Positions 47,464 through 55,423 are shown, counted from the first letter of the stretch. The stretch: 64,000 bases of DNA from Streptomyces sp. CC0208 (GCF_003443735.1 NZ_CP031969.1:6138001-6202000); one strand, 5' to 3'. The notes: a model not told the origin generated them from the sequence alone. Made by a program: numbers and translations.

Positions 47464-48494
47464 TGAGTACGACCACTGAAACTCCCGCGACACCAGGCGC
47501 GCCGGAGCGTCGTACGACGTCCAGGTCCGCCCGTCTGCTCGGCGACCGACGGCTGTCCGTCCTGGTCACGGCCGCGCTGTTCCTCGTGATGTACATCGTC
47601 GGCCTCAGCCGCTACCAGAACTACGGCTTCGGCGACTCGCAGGTGTTCCTCAACCTGTTCATCGACAACGGCTATCTGCTGGTCGCCGCCGTCGGGGCCA
47701 CCTTCGTCATCATGTCCGGCGGCATCGACCTGTCGGTGGGCTCGGTGATCGGCTTCACGACGATGCTCACGGCGTGGCTGGTCCAGGACGTGGGCCTACC
47801 CCTGCTCCTGGTGATCCCGATATCCCTGGCCGTGGGAGCGTTCGGCGGCTTCCTCATGGGCTATGTGATCCACAACTTCGAGATCCAGCCGTTCATCGTG
47901 ACGCTCGCCGGTCTCTTCCTCTTCCGGGGCCTGTGCCTGGTCATCAGCAAGGAGTCGATCGCCATCGACGACTCTGACGTGAGCAGCCTCGCCCAGACGC
48001 GAGTGCCGCTGGGCGTGGGGGAGTTGTCGATCGGCGCCGTCGTGGCCCTGGTCGTCCTGGCCGCGGCCTTCTACATCCTGCACTACACCCGTTTCGGACG
48101 CCGGGTCTACGCCGTCGGCGGCAATGAGCAGTCGGCCCTGCTGATGGGCCTCCCGCTGGGCGGCACGAAGATCGCGGTCTACACGATGAGCGGCTTCTGC
48201 TCCGCGCTGGCCGGCCTGCTCTTCATGCTCTACATCCAGTCCGGTGACCCCCTGCACGCCGTGGGCATGGAACTCGACGCGATCGCCGCGGTGGTCATCG
48301 GCGGCACCCTGCTGACGGGCGGATCCGGCTACGTCCTGGGCACCCTCTTCGGCGTCCTCGTCCTCGGCCTGATCAAGAGCATCATCCAGTTCGAGGGCAC
48401 GCTCAGCTCCTGGTGGACGAAGATCGCCACCGGTGTGCTGCTCTGCGCGTTCATCCTGATCCAGCGCGTGATGACGGCCCGTAAGAAAACCTGA
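47463..48494 (+). CDS. yjfF: YjfF-like sugar ABC transporter permease
   Basis: The 343-residue CUT2 permease starts at ATG 47463, one base into the upstream stop (TGATG), with GGAGGT 7 bases before. The signature VAAVGATFVIMSGGIDLSVGSVIGF is near residue 75. Later, IQPFIVTLAGLFLFRGLCLVI and VVIGGTLLTGGSGYVLGTLFGVLVLG are conserved. The presence of two permease genes is diagnostic for the YtfQRT-YjfF arrangement. The operon ends here; an 11-bp inverted repeat with a long loop follows. Confidence 0.9.
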   Translation: MSTTTETPATPGAPERRTTSRSARLLGDRRLSVLVTAALFLVMYIVGLSRYQNYGFGDSQVFLNLFIDNGYLLVAAVGATFVIMSGGIDLSVGSVIGFTTMLTAWLVQDVGLPLLLVIPISLAVGAFGGFLMGYVIHNFEIQPFIVTLAGLFLFRGLCLVISKESIAIDDSDVSSLAQTRVPLGVGELSIGAVVALVVLAAAFYILHYTRFGRRVYAVGGNEQSALLMGLPLGGTKIAVYTMSGFCSALAGLLFMLYIQSGDPLHAVGMELDAIAAVVIGGTLLTGGSGYVLGTLFGVLVLGLIKSIIQFEGTLSSWWTKIATGVLLCAFILIQRVMTARKKT

Positions 48495-48500
48495 GCCGAC

Positions 48501-48577
48501 GGGGAACCGGCGATGTCGGTTTCGATGCGATGGGAGTGGAACATCCTCGACTGCCGCACCGGAACAGCCGGTTCCCC
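48501..48577. repeat. 11-bp perfect inverted repeat with a 55-bp loop after the importer operon
   Basis: GGGGAACCGGC (48501-48511) and GCCGGTTCCCC (48567-48577) are perfectly complementary. The first arm starts 7 bases after the yjfF-like stop, so it may be a terminator with a long apical loop, or the two ends of a small inserted or mobile sequence. Confidence 0.55.
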
Positions 48578-48638
48578 ACACAACCTTCACAGCTGTCTCT
48601 AGGAACGCCACCGGTCCGGAACTTAATCTTCCCGCGTC

Positions 48639-49823
48639 ATGGACTTCTGCCTCCCGTGCCGACGGCACCTCAACGGCGCCCTCGCCTGCCCGGGCTGCGG
48701 CACCTCGATCGAAGAGCTACGCGCGTACGCCCCCCGCGTACCGGCCCAGGCTCAGCCGCAGGAGCCTCCAACGACCCCGGTGTACGCGGCGTACGGAGCC
48801 GAGGAGCAGTACGGCCACCCTTCCCTCGCGACGGACGCCCACGCGGGCGCGTACGCGGGCGGGACGGGTGTGTACGGCGGCCAGGGGATGGCCGGGGCGT
48901 ACGGCACGGGTGCCACTTCTCAGTACGGCGGAAGTGGCGACGAGGTCACGTCGTACGACGGAGACGGGCGCGGCCCCACCTCGTACGGCCCGGCTGGTGT
49001 GGCGCACGACGCCGGCGGTCACGGTGGCATGGCGTACGGCGGCGACGGCCGTGGTGCCGCCTCCCCCGCGGGGGATCCGGCAGGTGGCCGGTCGGCGGAG
49101 TCCGGGGCGGGCTACGGCTCGACCGGGACCGACACCGGCTCGGATGCCGACGTCGAGGCCGCCGTGAGCGACGGCGTGGCCGAGGGCGCGGCGGAGCCGA
49201 CCGGTGGCCGGGCCTCGCGGCGACGCGCGCGTGGCCGGAGTGCGGAGAGCGCCGAGGGCGCCACTCCCTCCGCGGAACCCGAGAACACCCACGCCGACGA
49301 GTACGACGAGGACGAGGGCGACGACCCCACCGGCGGAGCCAGTCGTCGAGACCGCAAGGCCGCGGCCCACCGCAGGCGTCGCCGCAGGACCCTGCTGATC
49401 GCCGCCGGGTTCGTGCTCGCGGCCGGCGGTCTGAGCCTCGCGGAGCTGGGCATGGACGCCCCGGGATCCTCCCCCAAGCCGGCCGCTGCGGGCGGGGATT
49501 CGGCCGAGGACGACGCCTCCCCGGAGGCGAGCGAATCGGCGTCGACGGACACCGACACCGCAGGAACCGTTCCCTCGCACTCGCCTTCCCCGTCGGCCTC
49601 CGCGTCCCCTTCGCCCTCCGCGTCCAAGAGCGAGGGCCCCGACGCGAGCAGAAGCCCCGACACCCAGTCGGCGACCGGCAAGCCCCCCGGCGCGTCGCCC
49701 CCCACCGCCACGCCCACGTCCACGAGCGGCGGCGCGGGCCCCACGGCCACCCCCACCACCGCGGCCCCGAGCCCGGACCCGTCCCCGACGGAGTGCGACC
49801 GCTTCCTGTGGTGGTGCACGTGA
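48639..49823 (+). CDS. zinc-ribbon, single-span membrane protein with disordered arms (SCO2400-like)
   Basis: The 394-residue protein starts with a four-cysteine zinc ribbon (CLPCRRHLNGALACPGCG, residues 4-21). A ~200-residue Gly/Tyr/Ala-rich region with repeated AYG/TSYG words follows, then a basic stretch (RRDRKAAAHRRRRRR) and one membrane helix (TLLIAAGFVLAAGGLSLAELG, near 250). It ends in a Ser/Pro/Thr-rich extracytoplasmic arm ending CDRFLWWC. The ATG has no strong SD. From memory it resembles the SCO2400 family of unknown function. The cytoplasmic zinc ribbon and external tail suggest a membrane-spanning linker or anchor. Confidence 0.75.
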   Translation: MDFCLPCRRHLNGALACPGCGTSIEELRAYAPRVPAQAQPQEPPTTPVYAAYGAEEQYGHPSLATDAHAGAYAGGTGVYGGQGMAGAYGTGATSQYGGSGDEVTSYDGDGRGPTSYGPAGVAHDAGGHGGMAYGGDGRGAASPAGDPAGGRSAESGAGYGSTGTDTGSDADVEAAVSDGVAEGAAEPTGGRASRRRARGRSAESAEGATPSAEPENTHADEYDEDEGDDPTGGASRRDRKAAAHRRRRRRTLLIAAGFVLAAGGLSLAELGMDAPGSSPKPAAAGGDSAEDDASPEASESASTDTDTAGTVPSHSPSPSASASPSPSASKSEGPDASRSPDTQSATGKPPGASPPTATPTSTSGGAGPTATPTTAAPSPDPSPTECDRFLWWCT

Positions 49824-49824
49824 C

Positions 49825-49849
49825 GCCTTCGCTCAGGTGAGGCGAAGGC
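49825..49849. terminator. hairpin between the zinc-ribbon protein and MarR genes
   Basis: GCCTTCGC (49825-49832) pairs with GCGAAGGC (49842-49849) around a 9-base loop, between convergent genes. Confidence 0.75.
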
Positions 49850-49871
49850 ATACGTGCGGACCCGTCGGCCC

Positions 49872-50306
49872 CTACGCGTCCCGCATCCGCCGCAGCAGGT
49901 CCCGCAGTGACTCCCGCTCGCCCTGGGACAGCCCTGCCAGCGGCTCCCGCGCGAACCGCAGCCCCTCGCGAAGGTCCCGCGCCACCCGCACGCCCTCCTG
50001 AGTCGCCGCCGCCACCTTCACTCGGCGGTCCGCGGGATCGGGCCGCCGCTCCACCAGTCCCCGCGCCTCCAGCCGGTCCACTATCCCGGTGACGTTCGAC
50101 GGCTCGCACTTCAGCTTCTGGGCCAGTTTGCGCATGGGCAGCGGCTCCAGGGACAGCAGACTCAACAGCCGCGCCTGCGCCCCGGTGAGGGCGTGCTCCG
50201 CGGCCGCGTCCTCGTAGTCCGAGTAGAAGCGGGCCACCACGTCCCCGATGAGCTCCACGACTTCCATGGTGAGCGCGTCGGGCCGGGTCTTGTGAGGAGT
50301 GGGCAT
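49872..50306 (-). CDS. MarR-family transcriptional regulator
   Basis: The 144-residue winged-helix protein has TGAQARLLSLLSLEPLPMRKLAQKLKCEPSNVTGIVDRLEARGLVERRPDPADRRVKVAAATQEG, the core MarR DNA-binding domain and wing. One cysteine lies in the recognition helix (LKCEPSN); the N-terminal redox cysteine of OhrR is absent, so it is probably not the regulator of the Ohr gene nearby. It is divergent from the MDR oxidoreductase gene and a palindrome lies between them, the usual autoregulation-plus-target layout. Confidence 0.9.
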   Translation of the reverse strand: MPTPHKTRPDALTMEVVELIGDVVARFYSDYEDAAAEHALTGAQARLLSLLSLEPLPMRKLAQKLKCEPSNVTGIVDRLEARGLVERRPDPADRRVKVAAATQEGVRVARDLREGLRFAREPLAGLSQGERESLRDLLRRMRDA

Positions 50307-50328
50307 GCGCTCCAGGATACCCCTTTAC

Positions 50329-50350
50329 TTGACAACCTGAAATATTCAGG
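50329..50350. promoter_or_regulatory. MarR operator CCTGAAATATTCAGG beside a TTGACA -35
   Basis: TTGACA (50329-50334) is followed at once by the perfect CCTGAA-ATA-TTCAGG dyad (50336-50350), placed in the promoter spacer between the divergent MarR and oxidoreductase genes. AT-rich palindromes of this size are typical MarR sites. Confidence 0.7.
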
Positions 50351-50398
50351 AGCATGGTTGTTTAAGGCACTGAAGTAAATGGAAAGGTCGCAGGCATC

Positions 50399-51397
50399 AT
50401 GATCAACCGCGAATGGCACCTCGTCTCCCGCCCCGTCGGCTGGCCGAAGCCCGAGGACTTCGCCCTGGTCGAAGCCGAGGTCCCGACCCCCGGTGCGGGC
50501 CAGGTACTGGTCCGCAACAAGTACCTCTCCGTCGACCCGTACATGCGCGGCCGCATGAGCGCCGCGAAGTCGTACGCCGCGCCCTTCGAGCTCGGCAAGG
50601 TCATGCAGGGCGGCGCGGTCGGCGAGGTCATGGAGTCCAACGCCGAGGGCATCGCCGTCGGTGACCACGTCCTGCACTTCTTCGGCTGGCGCGAGTACGC
50701 GGTCATGGACGCGAAGCACGCCGTCAAGGTGGACGCCGACCAGGCCCCCCTGTCGACGTACCTCGGTGTCCTCGGCATGACCGGCCTCACCGCCTACGCC
50801 GGCCTTCTGCGCACCGCCTCCTTCAAGGAGGGCGACTCGGTCTTCGTCTCCGGCGCCGCGGGTGCCGTCGGCAGCCAGGTAGGCCAGATCGCCAAGCTCA
50901 AGGGCGCCTCCCGGGTCATCGGCTCGGCCGGCTCCGACGAGAAGGTCAAGCTGCTCGTCGAGGAGTACGGCTTCGACGCGGCCTTCAACTACAAGAACGG
51001 CAAGGTCAGCGACCAGCTGCGCGAGGCCGCCCCGGACGGTGTCGACGTCTACTTCGACAACGTCGGCGGTGACCACCTGGAGGCCGCCATCGGCTCCCTC
51101 AACCAGGGCGGCCGGATCGCGGTCTGCGGCATGATCTCCGTCTACAACAACACCGAGGCCGCCCCCGGCCCGCGCAACCTCGCCCGTCTGATCCAGACCC
51201 GCGGCCGCATCGAGGGCTTCCTGGTCGGCGACCACTACGACCTCCAGCCGGAGTTCGTCTCCGAGGTCGGCCCGTGGGTGGCGTCCGGAGAGCTCAAGTA
51301 CCGCGAGACGGTCGTCGAGGGCATCGAGAACAACCTGGAGGCGTTCCTCGGGGTCCTGCGCGGCGACAACACCGGAAAGATGATCGTCAAGCTCTGA
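50399..51397 (+). CDS. NADP-dependent MDR oxidoreductase (leukotriene B4 dehydrogenase/CurA-like)
   Basis: The 332-residue zinc-free MDR protein opens with NREWHLVSRPVGWPKPEDFAL and keeps SVDPYMRGRMSA. The nucleotide motif is VFVSGAAGAVGSQVGQIAKLKGA, followed by VIGSAGSDEKVKLL. This is the alkenal reductase / prostaglandin reductase / CurA subgroup, which reduces conjugated double bonds in enones. No zinc-binding cysteines are present. Divergent from and probably repressed by the MarR protein through the palindrome at 50336. It suggests detoxification of electrophiles, in line with the peroxide-resistance gene next to it. Confidence 0.92.
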   Translation: MINREWHLVSRPVGWPKPEDFALVEAEVPTPGAGQVLVRNKYLSVDPYMRGRMSAAKSYAAPFELGKVMQGGAVGEVMESNAEGIAVGDHVLHFFGWREYAVMDAKHAVKVDADQAPLSTYLGVLGMTGLTAYAGLLRTASFKEGDSVFVSGAAGAVGSQVGQIAKLKGASRVIGSAGSDEKVKLLVEEYGFDAAFNYKNGKVSDQLREAAPDGVDVYFDNVGGDHLEAAIGSLNQGGRIAVCGMISVYNNTEAAPGPRNLARLIQTRGRIEGFLVGDHYDLQPEFVSEVGPWVASGELKYRETVVEGIENNLEAFLGVLRGDNTGKMIVKL

Positions 51398-51413
51398 CCT
51401 CCGCGGCCCCCTG

Positions 51414-51521
51414 TGCTGGATTTCCGGCATGCGGTAACTTCTTTCCGAATCCCGCCGTCGATCGTGGGCGCGAGTCGCGGTGGACCGAGGAGGAAGACAA
51501 CCGCATGCCGGAAATCCAGCA
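51414..51521. repeat. 22-bp perfect inverted repeat overlapping the ohr start codon
   Basis: The 22 bases at 51414-51435 are the exact reverse complement of 51500-51521, separated by 64 bases. The right arm contains the ATG (51505) and first codons of ohr. A transcript reading through from the oxidoreductase gene would fold so as to hide the ohr start. Confidence 0.9.
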
Positions 51522-51927
51522 GTCCGACGTCCTGTACACCGCCGTCGCCACCGCAGAGAACGGTCGCGACGGCCGGGTCGCCACCGACGACGGCAGGCTC
51601 GACGTGGTCGTCAACCCGCCCAAGGAGATGGGCGGCAGCGGCAACGGCACCAACCCGGAACAGCTCTTCGCCGCCGGCTACAGCGCCTGCTTCCAGGGCG
51701 CCCTCGGGGTCGTCGCCCGCCAGGAGAAGGCCGACCTCTCCGGTTCGACGGTCACCGCGAAGGTGGGCATAGGCAAGAACAGCGACGGCTTCGGCCTGAT
51801 CGTCGAGATCTCGGCGACCGTCCCGAACGTCGACCCGCAGACCGCCCGGGCCCTGCTTGAGAAGGCCCACCAGGTCTGCCCGTACTCGAAGGCGACCCGC
51901 GGGAACATCTCCGTGACACTCACCTGA
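51505..51927 (+). CDS. ohr: organic hydroperoxide resistance protein Ohr
   Basis: The 140-residue OsmC/Ohr protein has the peroxidatic cysteine C62 in YSACFQGAL and the resolving cysteine C125 in QVCPYSKATRGN; the arginine and glutamate of the active site lie in the RDGRVAT and GTNPEQLFAAGYS stretches. It reduces organic hydroperoxides using lipoyl or thiol donors. The ATG has GAGGAGG (51486-51492) 12 bases upstream. The start region is one arm of a 22-bp inverted repeat. No OhrR with the N-terminal cysteine is adjacent. Confidence 0.95.
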   Translation: MPEIQQSDVLYTAVATAENGRDGRVATDDGRLDVVVNPPKEMGGSGNGTNPEQLFAAGYSACFQGALGVVARQEKADLSGSTVTAKVGIGKNSDGFGLIVEISATVPNVDPQTARALLEKAHQVCPYSKATRGNISVTLT

Positions 51928-51949
51928 CGGAGCTCACCGGTCGTACACG

Positions 51950-51988
51950 GCGGAGGCGGCACCCCTGGACGTGGGGTGCCGCCTCCGC
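51950..51988. terminator. very strong bidirectional terminator
   Basis: Perfect 16-bp arms (GCGGAGGCGGCACCCC at 51950-51965 and its complement at 51973-51988) around a 7-base loop, between the convergent ohr and serine-hydrolase genes. Confidence 0.9.
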
Positions 51989-52001
51989 TCTGCCGTACGG
52001 C

Positions 52002-53153
52002 TCACACGGACAGAGCCGCCTGGTGTACGGCTCTCACGAACCGCTCGTTCTCCGGCGCCGCCCCTCCCGGGAACGCCATCCGGCGGCGGGTGTAGCCGTA
52101 GGCGAGGCCGCTGCGAGGGTCGGCGAAGGCCTGGGAGCCGCCCGCTCCGCTGTGGCCGAAGGAACCGGCGCCCAGGAACGGGTGCCACATGTCGGCGGTG
52201 GCCTGGAAGCCCAGGCCGTAGGACTTGTGGGCGCGGGCCACCAGGTCGTAGCCGACGGAGTGGATCTGGCCCACCTCCGCGATCGTGTCCGGCTTCAACA
52301 GGGGCGGCCGGTCGGCCACTTCGCTGATCGCCGCCGCGTACATCCCGGCCAGGCCCCGCGCGGCCGCCACGCCACCCGCCGACGCCGGCCCTTTCGCGCG
52401 TACGGCACGGGAGTTGGCATAGCCCACCAGGTCACCCGGGTCCGGCACCTGCTGGTTGAAGGCGATCGCGGCCAGGGTGTGCGGGCCCGTCGGTGTCGCG
52501 TCAAGGAGGGCCTGCTGCGTGGCCGTCGGCACCATCGGCTGCACCGAGCGGTAACGGGGCTCCAGGGCCTCGGGCAGCCCCAGATGGAAGTCCAGCCCGT
52601 ACGGGGCCCGGATCCGCTCCTCGTACACCTCCTGGAGCGTCCGGCCCGTCGCCCGCCGTACGATCTCGCCGGTGAGCGCGCCGATCACGAGCGCGTGGTA
52701 GCCGAAGGCCGTGCCGGGGCGCCAGAACGGCTTCTGGTCCGCGAGCCGTTCCGCCACCGCCCGGTCGTCCGACAGCTCCTGTGCCGTGAAACCGGCATCG
52801 AGGCTGACCACCCCGGCCCGGTGCGCCAGCAGATCCCGCAGGGTCAGCTGCCCCTTGCCCTCGGCGCCGAACTCCGGCCAGTAGTAGGTCACTTTGCGGT
52901 CCAGTTCCAGCGTGCCCTCCTGGACGAGGAGCGCCACCACCAGGTGCGCGGCCCCCTTGGTCGACGAGAACACGCCGTACAGGGAGTCCGGTCCGGCACT
53001 CTCGCCGGCCCACAGGTCGACGACCCGCCTGCCGTGCACGTACGCGCTCAACTGCCCCTCGTAGTCCGGCCGTTCGCCCGCCACGAAAGCGGCGAACTCC
53101 TCACGCACCACCTCGAAGCCGTCCGCGACGGTGCCGTGGATCTCCTGCGTCAT
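52002..53153 (-). CDS. beta-lactamase-family serine hydrolase/esterase
   Basis: The 383-residue class C beta-lactamase-like protein has the SxxK motif in GVFSSTKGAAH (near residue 65), a Y-x-x motif in the FGYHALVIGALTGEIV region, and a C-terminal HSGAGG motif (GAGSFGHSGAGGSQAFADP) in place of KTG. That is the EstB-type esterase pattern. No signal peptide, so it is cytosolic. The ATG has GAGGAG nearby. A monocistron. Esterase activity is more likely than beta-lactam hydrolysis. Confidence 0.9.
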   Translation of the reverse strand: MTQEIHGTVADGFEVVREEFAAFVAGERPDYEGQLSAYVHGRRVVDLWAGESAGPDSLYGVFSSTKGAAHLVVALLVQEGTLELDRKVTYYWPEFGAEGKGQLTLRDLLAHRAGVVSLDAGFTAQELSDDRAVAERLADQKPFWRPGTAFGYHALVIGALTGEIVRRATGRTLQEVYEERIRAPYGLDFHLGLPEALEPRYRSVQPMVPTATQQALLDATPTGPHTLAAIAFNQQVPDPGDLVGYANSRAVRAKGPASAGGVAAARGLAGMYAAAISEVADRPPLLKPDTIAEVGQIHSVGYDLVARAHKSYGLGFQATADMWHPFLGAGSFGHSGAGGSQAFADPRSGLAYGYTRRRMAFPGGAAPENERFVRAVHQAALSV

Positions 53154-53291
53154 CCGCTCTCCTCAACCTCAGCCGCTGCTCGCGTGCGCCTTGGTGAACA
53201 ACGCCCGTCCGACAGTACGGCGAGAGGTGCTTGTTCGACTCAACCGCACCAAGAGGGGGTCGCCCGCAGGTCACCCGATAGGGTGCGGGAC

Positions 53292-54107
53292 ATGCGTGAT
53301 CTCGGGGCGGGCTTCCACTATCTCCTGAAGGGCCAGCGGTGGGTGGCCCGGCACGGCAAGCAGTACGGCTTCGGACTGATCCCGGGCCTGATCACCCTGG
53401 TGCTGTATGTGGCGGCACTGGTCGCCCTGGGCACCTGGGGCGAGGACTTCGTGTCCTGGGCGACGCCGTTCGCCGACGACTGGTCTGGCCCGTGGCAGGG
53501 CCTGTTCCGGGGCTTCCTCACGGCGGTCCTGTTCGCGCTGGCCCTCCTCCTCGCGGTCCTGACCTTCACGGCGGTCACCCTCCTGATAGGCCAGCCCTTC
53601 TACGAGAACCTCTCCGAGAAGGTCGACCGGGACGTGTCCCCGGACGGCACGGCCCCCGAGTCCGGTCTGCCACTGTGGCGCGAGCTGTGGATCTCGGCGA
53701 GGGACAGCCTCCGTATCGTCGTCCGGGCCCTGCTGTGGGCGGTCCTGCTCTTCGCCCTGGGCTTCGTTCCGGTCGTCGGCCAGACGGTCGTCCCGGTCAT
53801 CGGCTTCTTCGTCACGGGTTTCTTCCTCACGGAGGAGCTCACCGCGGTCGCGTTGCAACGCCGAGGCGTCGACCTCCGGGCCCGCCTCACCCTCCTCCGC
53901 TCCCGCAAGACCCTCATCTGGGGCTTCGGCACCCCCCTCGCCCTGGCCTTCGTGGTCCCCTTCGTCGCGGTGTTCCTGATGCCGGGCGCGGTGGCGGGGG
54001 CGACGCTGATGGCGCGGGAACTGCTGGGGGAGGAGACCCGGGACGGGGACGACGAGTCCGACGACGACTCCGACGAGTGGACCCTGTCCGGCGAGCCCGG
54101 AAGCTGA
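53292..54107 (+). CDS. EI24-domain (CysZ-like) membrane protein
   Basis: The 271-residue protein has MRDLGAGFHYLLKGQRWVARHGKQYGFGLIPGLITLVLYV at the start and about five membrane helices, with the conserved LLIGQPFYENLSEKVDR between helices. EI24/CysZ proteins include sulfate permeases, but most actinobacterial members are uncharacterised. The C-terminus is strongly acidic (DGDDESDDDSDEW). The ATG at 53292 lacks a good SD; an in-frame GTG 8 codons earlier region is possible. Confidence 0.88.
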   Translation: MRDLGAGFHYLLKGQRWVARHGKQYGFGLIPGLITLVLYVAALVALGTWGEDFVSWATPFADDWSGPWQGLFRGFLTAVLFALALLLAVLTFTAVTLLIGQPFYENLSEKVDRDVSPDGTAPESGLPLWRELWISARDSLRIVVRALLWAVLLFALGFVPVVGQTVVPVIGFFVTGFFLTEELTAVALQRRGVDLRARLTLLRSRKTLIWGFGTPLALAFVVPFVAVFLMPGAVAGATLMARELLGEETRDGDDESDDDSDEWTLSGEPGS

Positions 54108-54131
54108 GACGACGGAAGCGGGCACCGTCGT

Positions 54132-54162
54132 TCAGCCCGTCCGGCGTGTGAGGACGAGGCCC
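54132..54162. repeat. Streptomyces-type intergenic repeat (CCCGTCCGGCG...GAGGACGAGG)
   Basis: The stretch around CAGCCCGTCCGGCGTGTGAG and GACGAGG matches, from memory, an intergenic motif that occurs in very many copies between convergent genes in Streptomyces genomes. Here it lies between the EI24 gene and the convergent C15-like gene. Its function is unknown; transcription termination is suspected. Confidence 0.55.
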
Positions 54163-54181
54163 CTTCCACCGCCCGAAAGCC

Positions 54182-55423
54182 CTACGCCCCTGCCGCCACC
54201 GAAATGATCGCCCGCACCTGCGCGATGATGTCCAGCCGGTTGCGGACGAACCCCGGATCGGTCACCGTCCCCGTCGCCGGATCCGTGTTCCCCGCCCCGA
54301 ACTCCAGCACCGGCGTGTGCACATGGCCGCCCGGCAGTACGTCGTGCAGCCCCAGCCGGTCCCGCAGCAGCGTGGCCCGGTAGGCGATCTCGTTGGAGAG
54401 GTAGTCCCCGCCACCCCCGGCCCGTGCCGTGGACCCCGGGCTCGGCCCGTCCGGACGGACGACCGGCTGTGTCTCTCCCGCCGGGATCTCGGTCACGCTC
54501 GTGTGGTCGTAGACCGGAAAGCGCCCGGTGTCCGCGTCCACGATCGCCTTGTACGGCAGCGTCGTGGTCGTCCACTGCGGCTGCGAGCCCGGATCGGCGA
54601 CCGGAATCGTGCCCGTCACCCCGACGGTGTCGTTGTCCGCGAACCCGCCCCGCCAGGCGCCGTTGGTCCGCTCGACGTCGAACCGCCCCACCCGCCCCTG
54701 ACTCACGGTCGTGAAGAGATCCACCCGCTTCAGATACGGCCGCAGCGCCCGCTCCACGGTCTGGTCCGTGAAGTCCTGCCACCGCACCGGGAACACGACG
54801 GTCTCCACCCGGGCCGGCCCGTCCGCCGTCTCGATCACCGTCCCGTCGAGCGCGAGCGCACTCGCCCCGGAGGGATTCGAGATCCGTATGTCACGGTCCA
54901 GCGTGAACGGATCGAACCCGGTGACGAGCACCCGCTTCAGCCGCTCACCGGCCGGATACCGCACGGCGGTCTGCCCCCGCGAGGTCTGCTCCAACTCATC
55001 CAGCAGAGCCGCGCGTTGCGCGTCCGACAGCCCGAACGACGGCTCCCAGGTCCGCACTTCGCGCGTCATCGCCAACCGCGCCCAGTACAGGGGCCGGTCG
55101 TCGTCCCGGCTCAGGTCCCCACCGGCCGGACCCCGCCCCTGCGCCCGGTCCACGGCCCGCTTCCACAGCGCGGACCCCTGCCGTACGACGACCTTCCGCG
55201 CCTGCGCGTAGGAACGCGCCGCCCCGAGCGCCCGGTTGAAGCGCGGCGGCACGGTGTCGAATCCGGACCGTTCGAGGATCTCCCGCGGCACGGCCTGGTC
55301 GAGCCGCCGCTCCTCCACCGTGGGCGAGGGCGCGGTCGCGGCCGCCGCCGGGCCCGCGGGGGCCACCGGCCCCGCCAGCAGGGCCAGTCCGAGGATGCCG
55401 ATCCGAACGCGTAGGGATGTCAA
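54182..55423 (-). CDS. secreted pyroglutamyl-peptidase-like protein with Cys replaced by Ser
   Basis: The 413-residue protein has a signal peptide (LRVRIGILGLALLAGPVAPAGPAAAA), an N-terminal helical region of ~140 residues and a peptidase C15-like domain. That domain begins VLVTGFDPFTLDRDIRISNPSG (near 165) and ends with GGGGDYLSNEIAYRATLL and GGHVHTPVLE. In true C15 enzymes the YLCN motif carries the catalytic cysteine; here it is YLSN. The His is kept. It is therefore either inactive or uses serine. Start at ATG 55423. Standing alone, its role is unknown. Confidence 0.75.
   Translation of the reverse strand: MTSLRVRIGILGLALLAGPVAPAGPAAAATAPSPTVEERRLDQAVPREILERSGFDTVPPRFNRALGAARSYAQARKVVVRQGSALWKRAVDRAQGRGPAGGDLSRDDDRPLYWARLAMTREVRTWEPSFGLSDAQRAALLDELEQTSRGQTAVRYPAGERLKRVLVTGFDPFTLDRDIRISNPSGASALALDGTVIETADGPARVETVVFPVRWQDFTDQTVERALRPYLKRVDLFTTVSQGRVGRFDVERTNGAWRGGFADNDTVGVTGTIPVADPGSQPQWTTTTLPYKAIVDADTGRFPVYDHTSVTEIPAGETQPVVRPDGPSPGSTARAGGGGDYLSNEIAYRATLLRDRLGLHDVLPGGHVHTPVLEFGAGNTDPATGTVTDPGFVRNRLDIIAQVRAIISVAAGA

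Noticed and set aside
49872..51927. MarR protein as OhrR controlling ohr
   Set aside because: It lacks the N-terminal redox cysteine of OhrR and is divergent from the oxidoreductase, with its palindrome there.
52023..53291. Upstream extension of the EI24 gene
   Set aside because: Antisense to the serine hydrolase; EI24 homology begins only at 53292.
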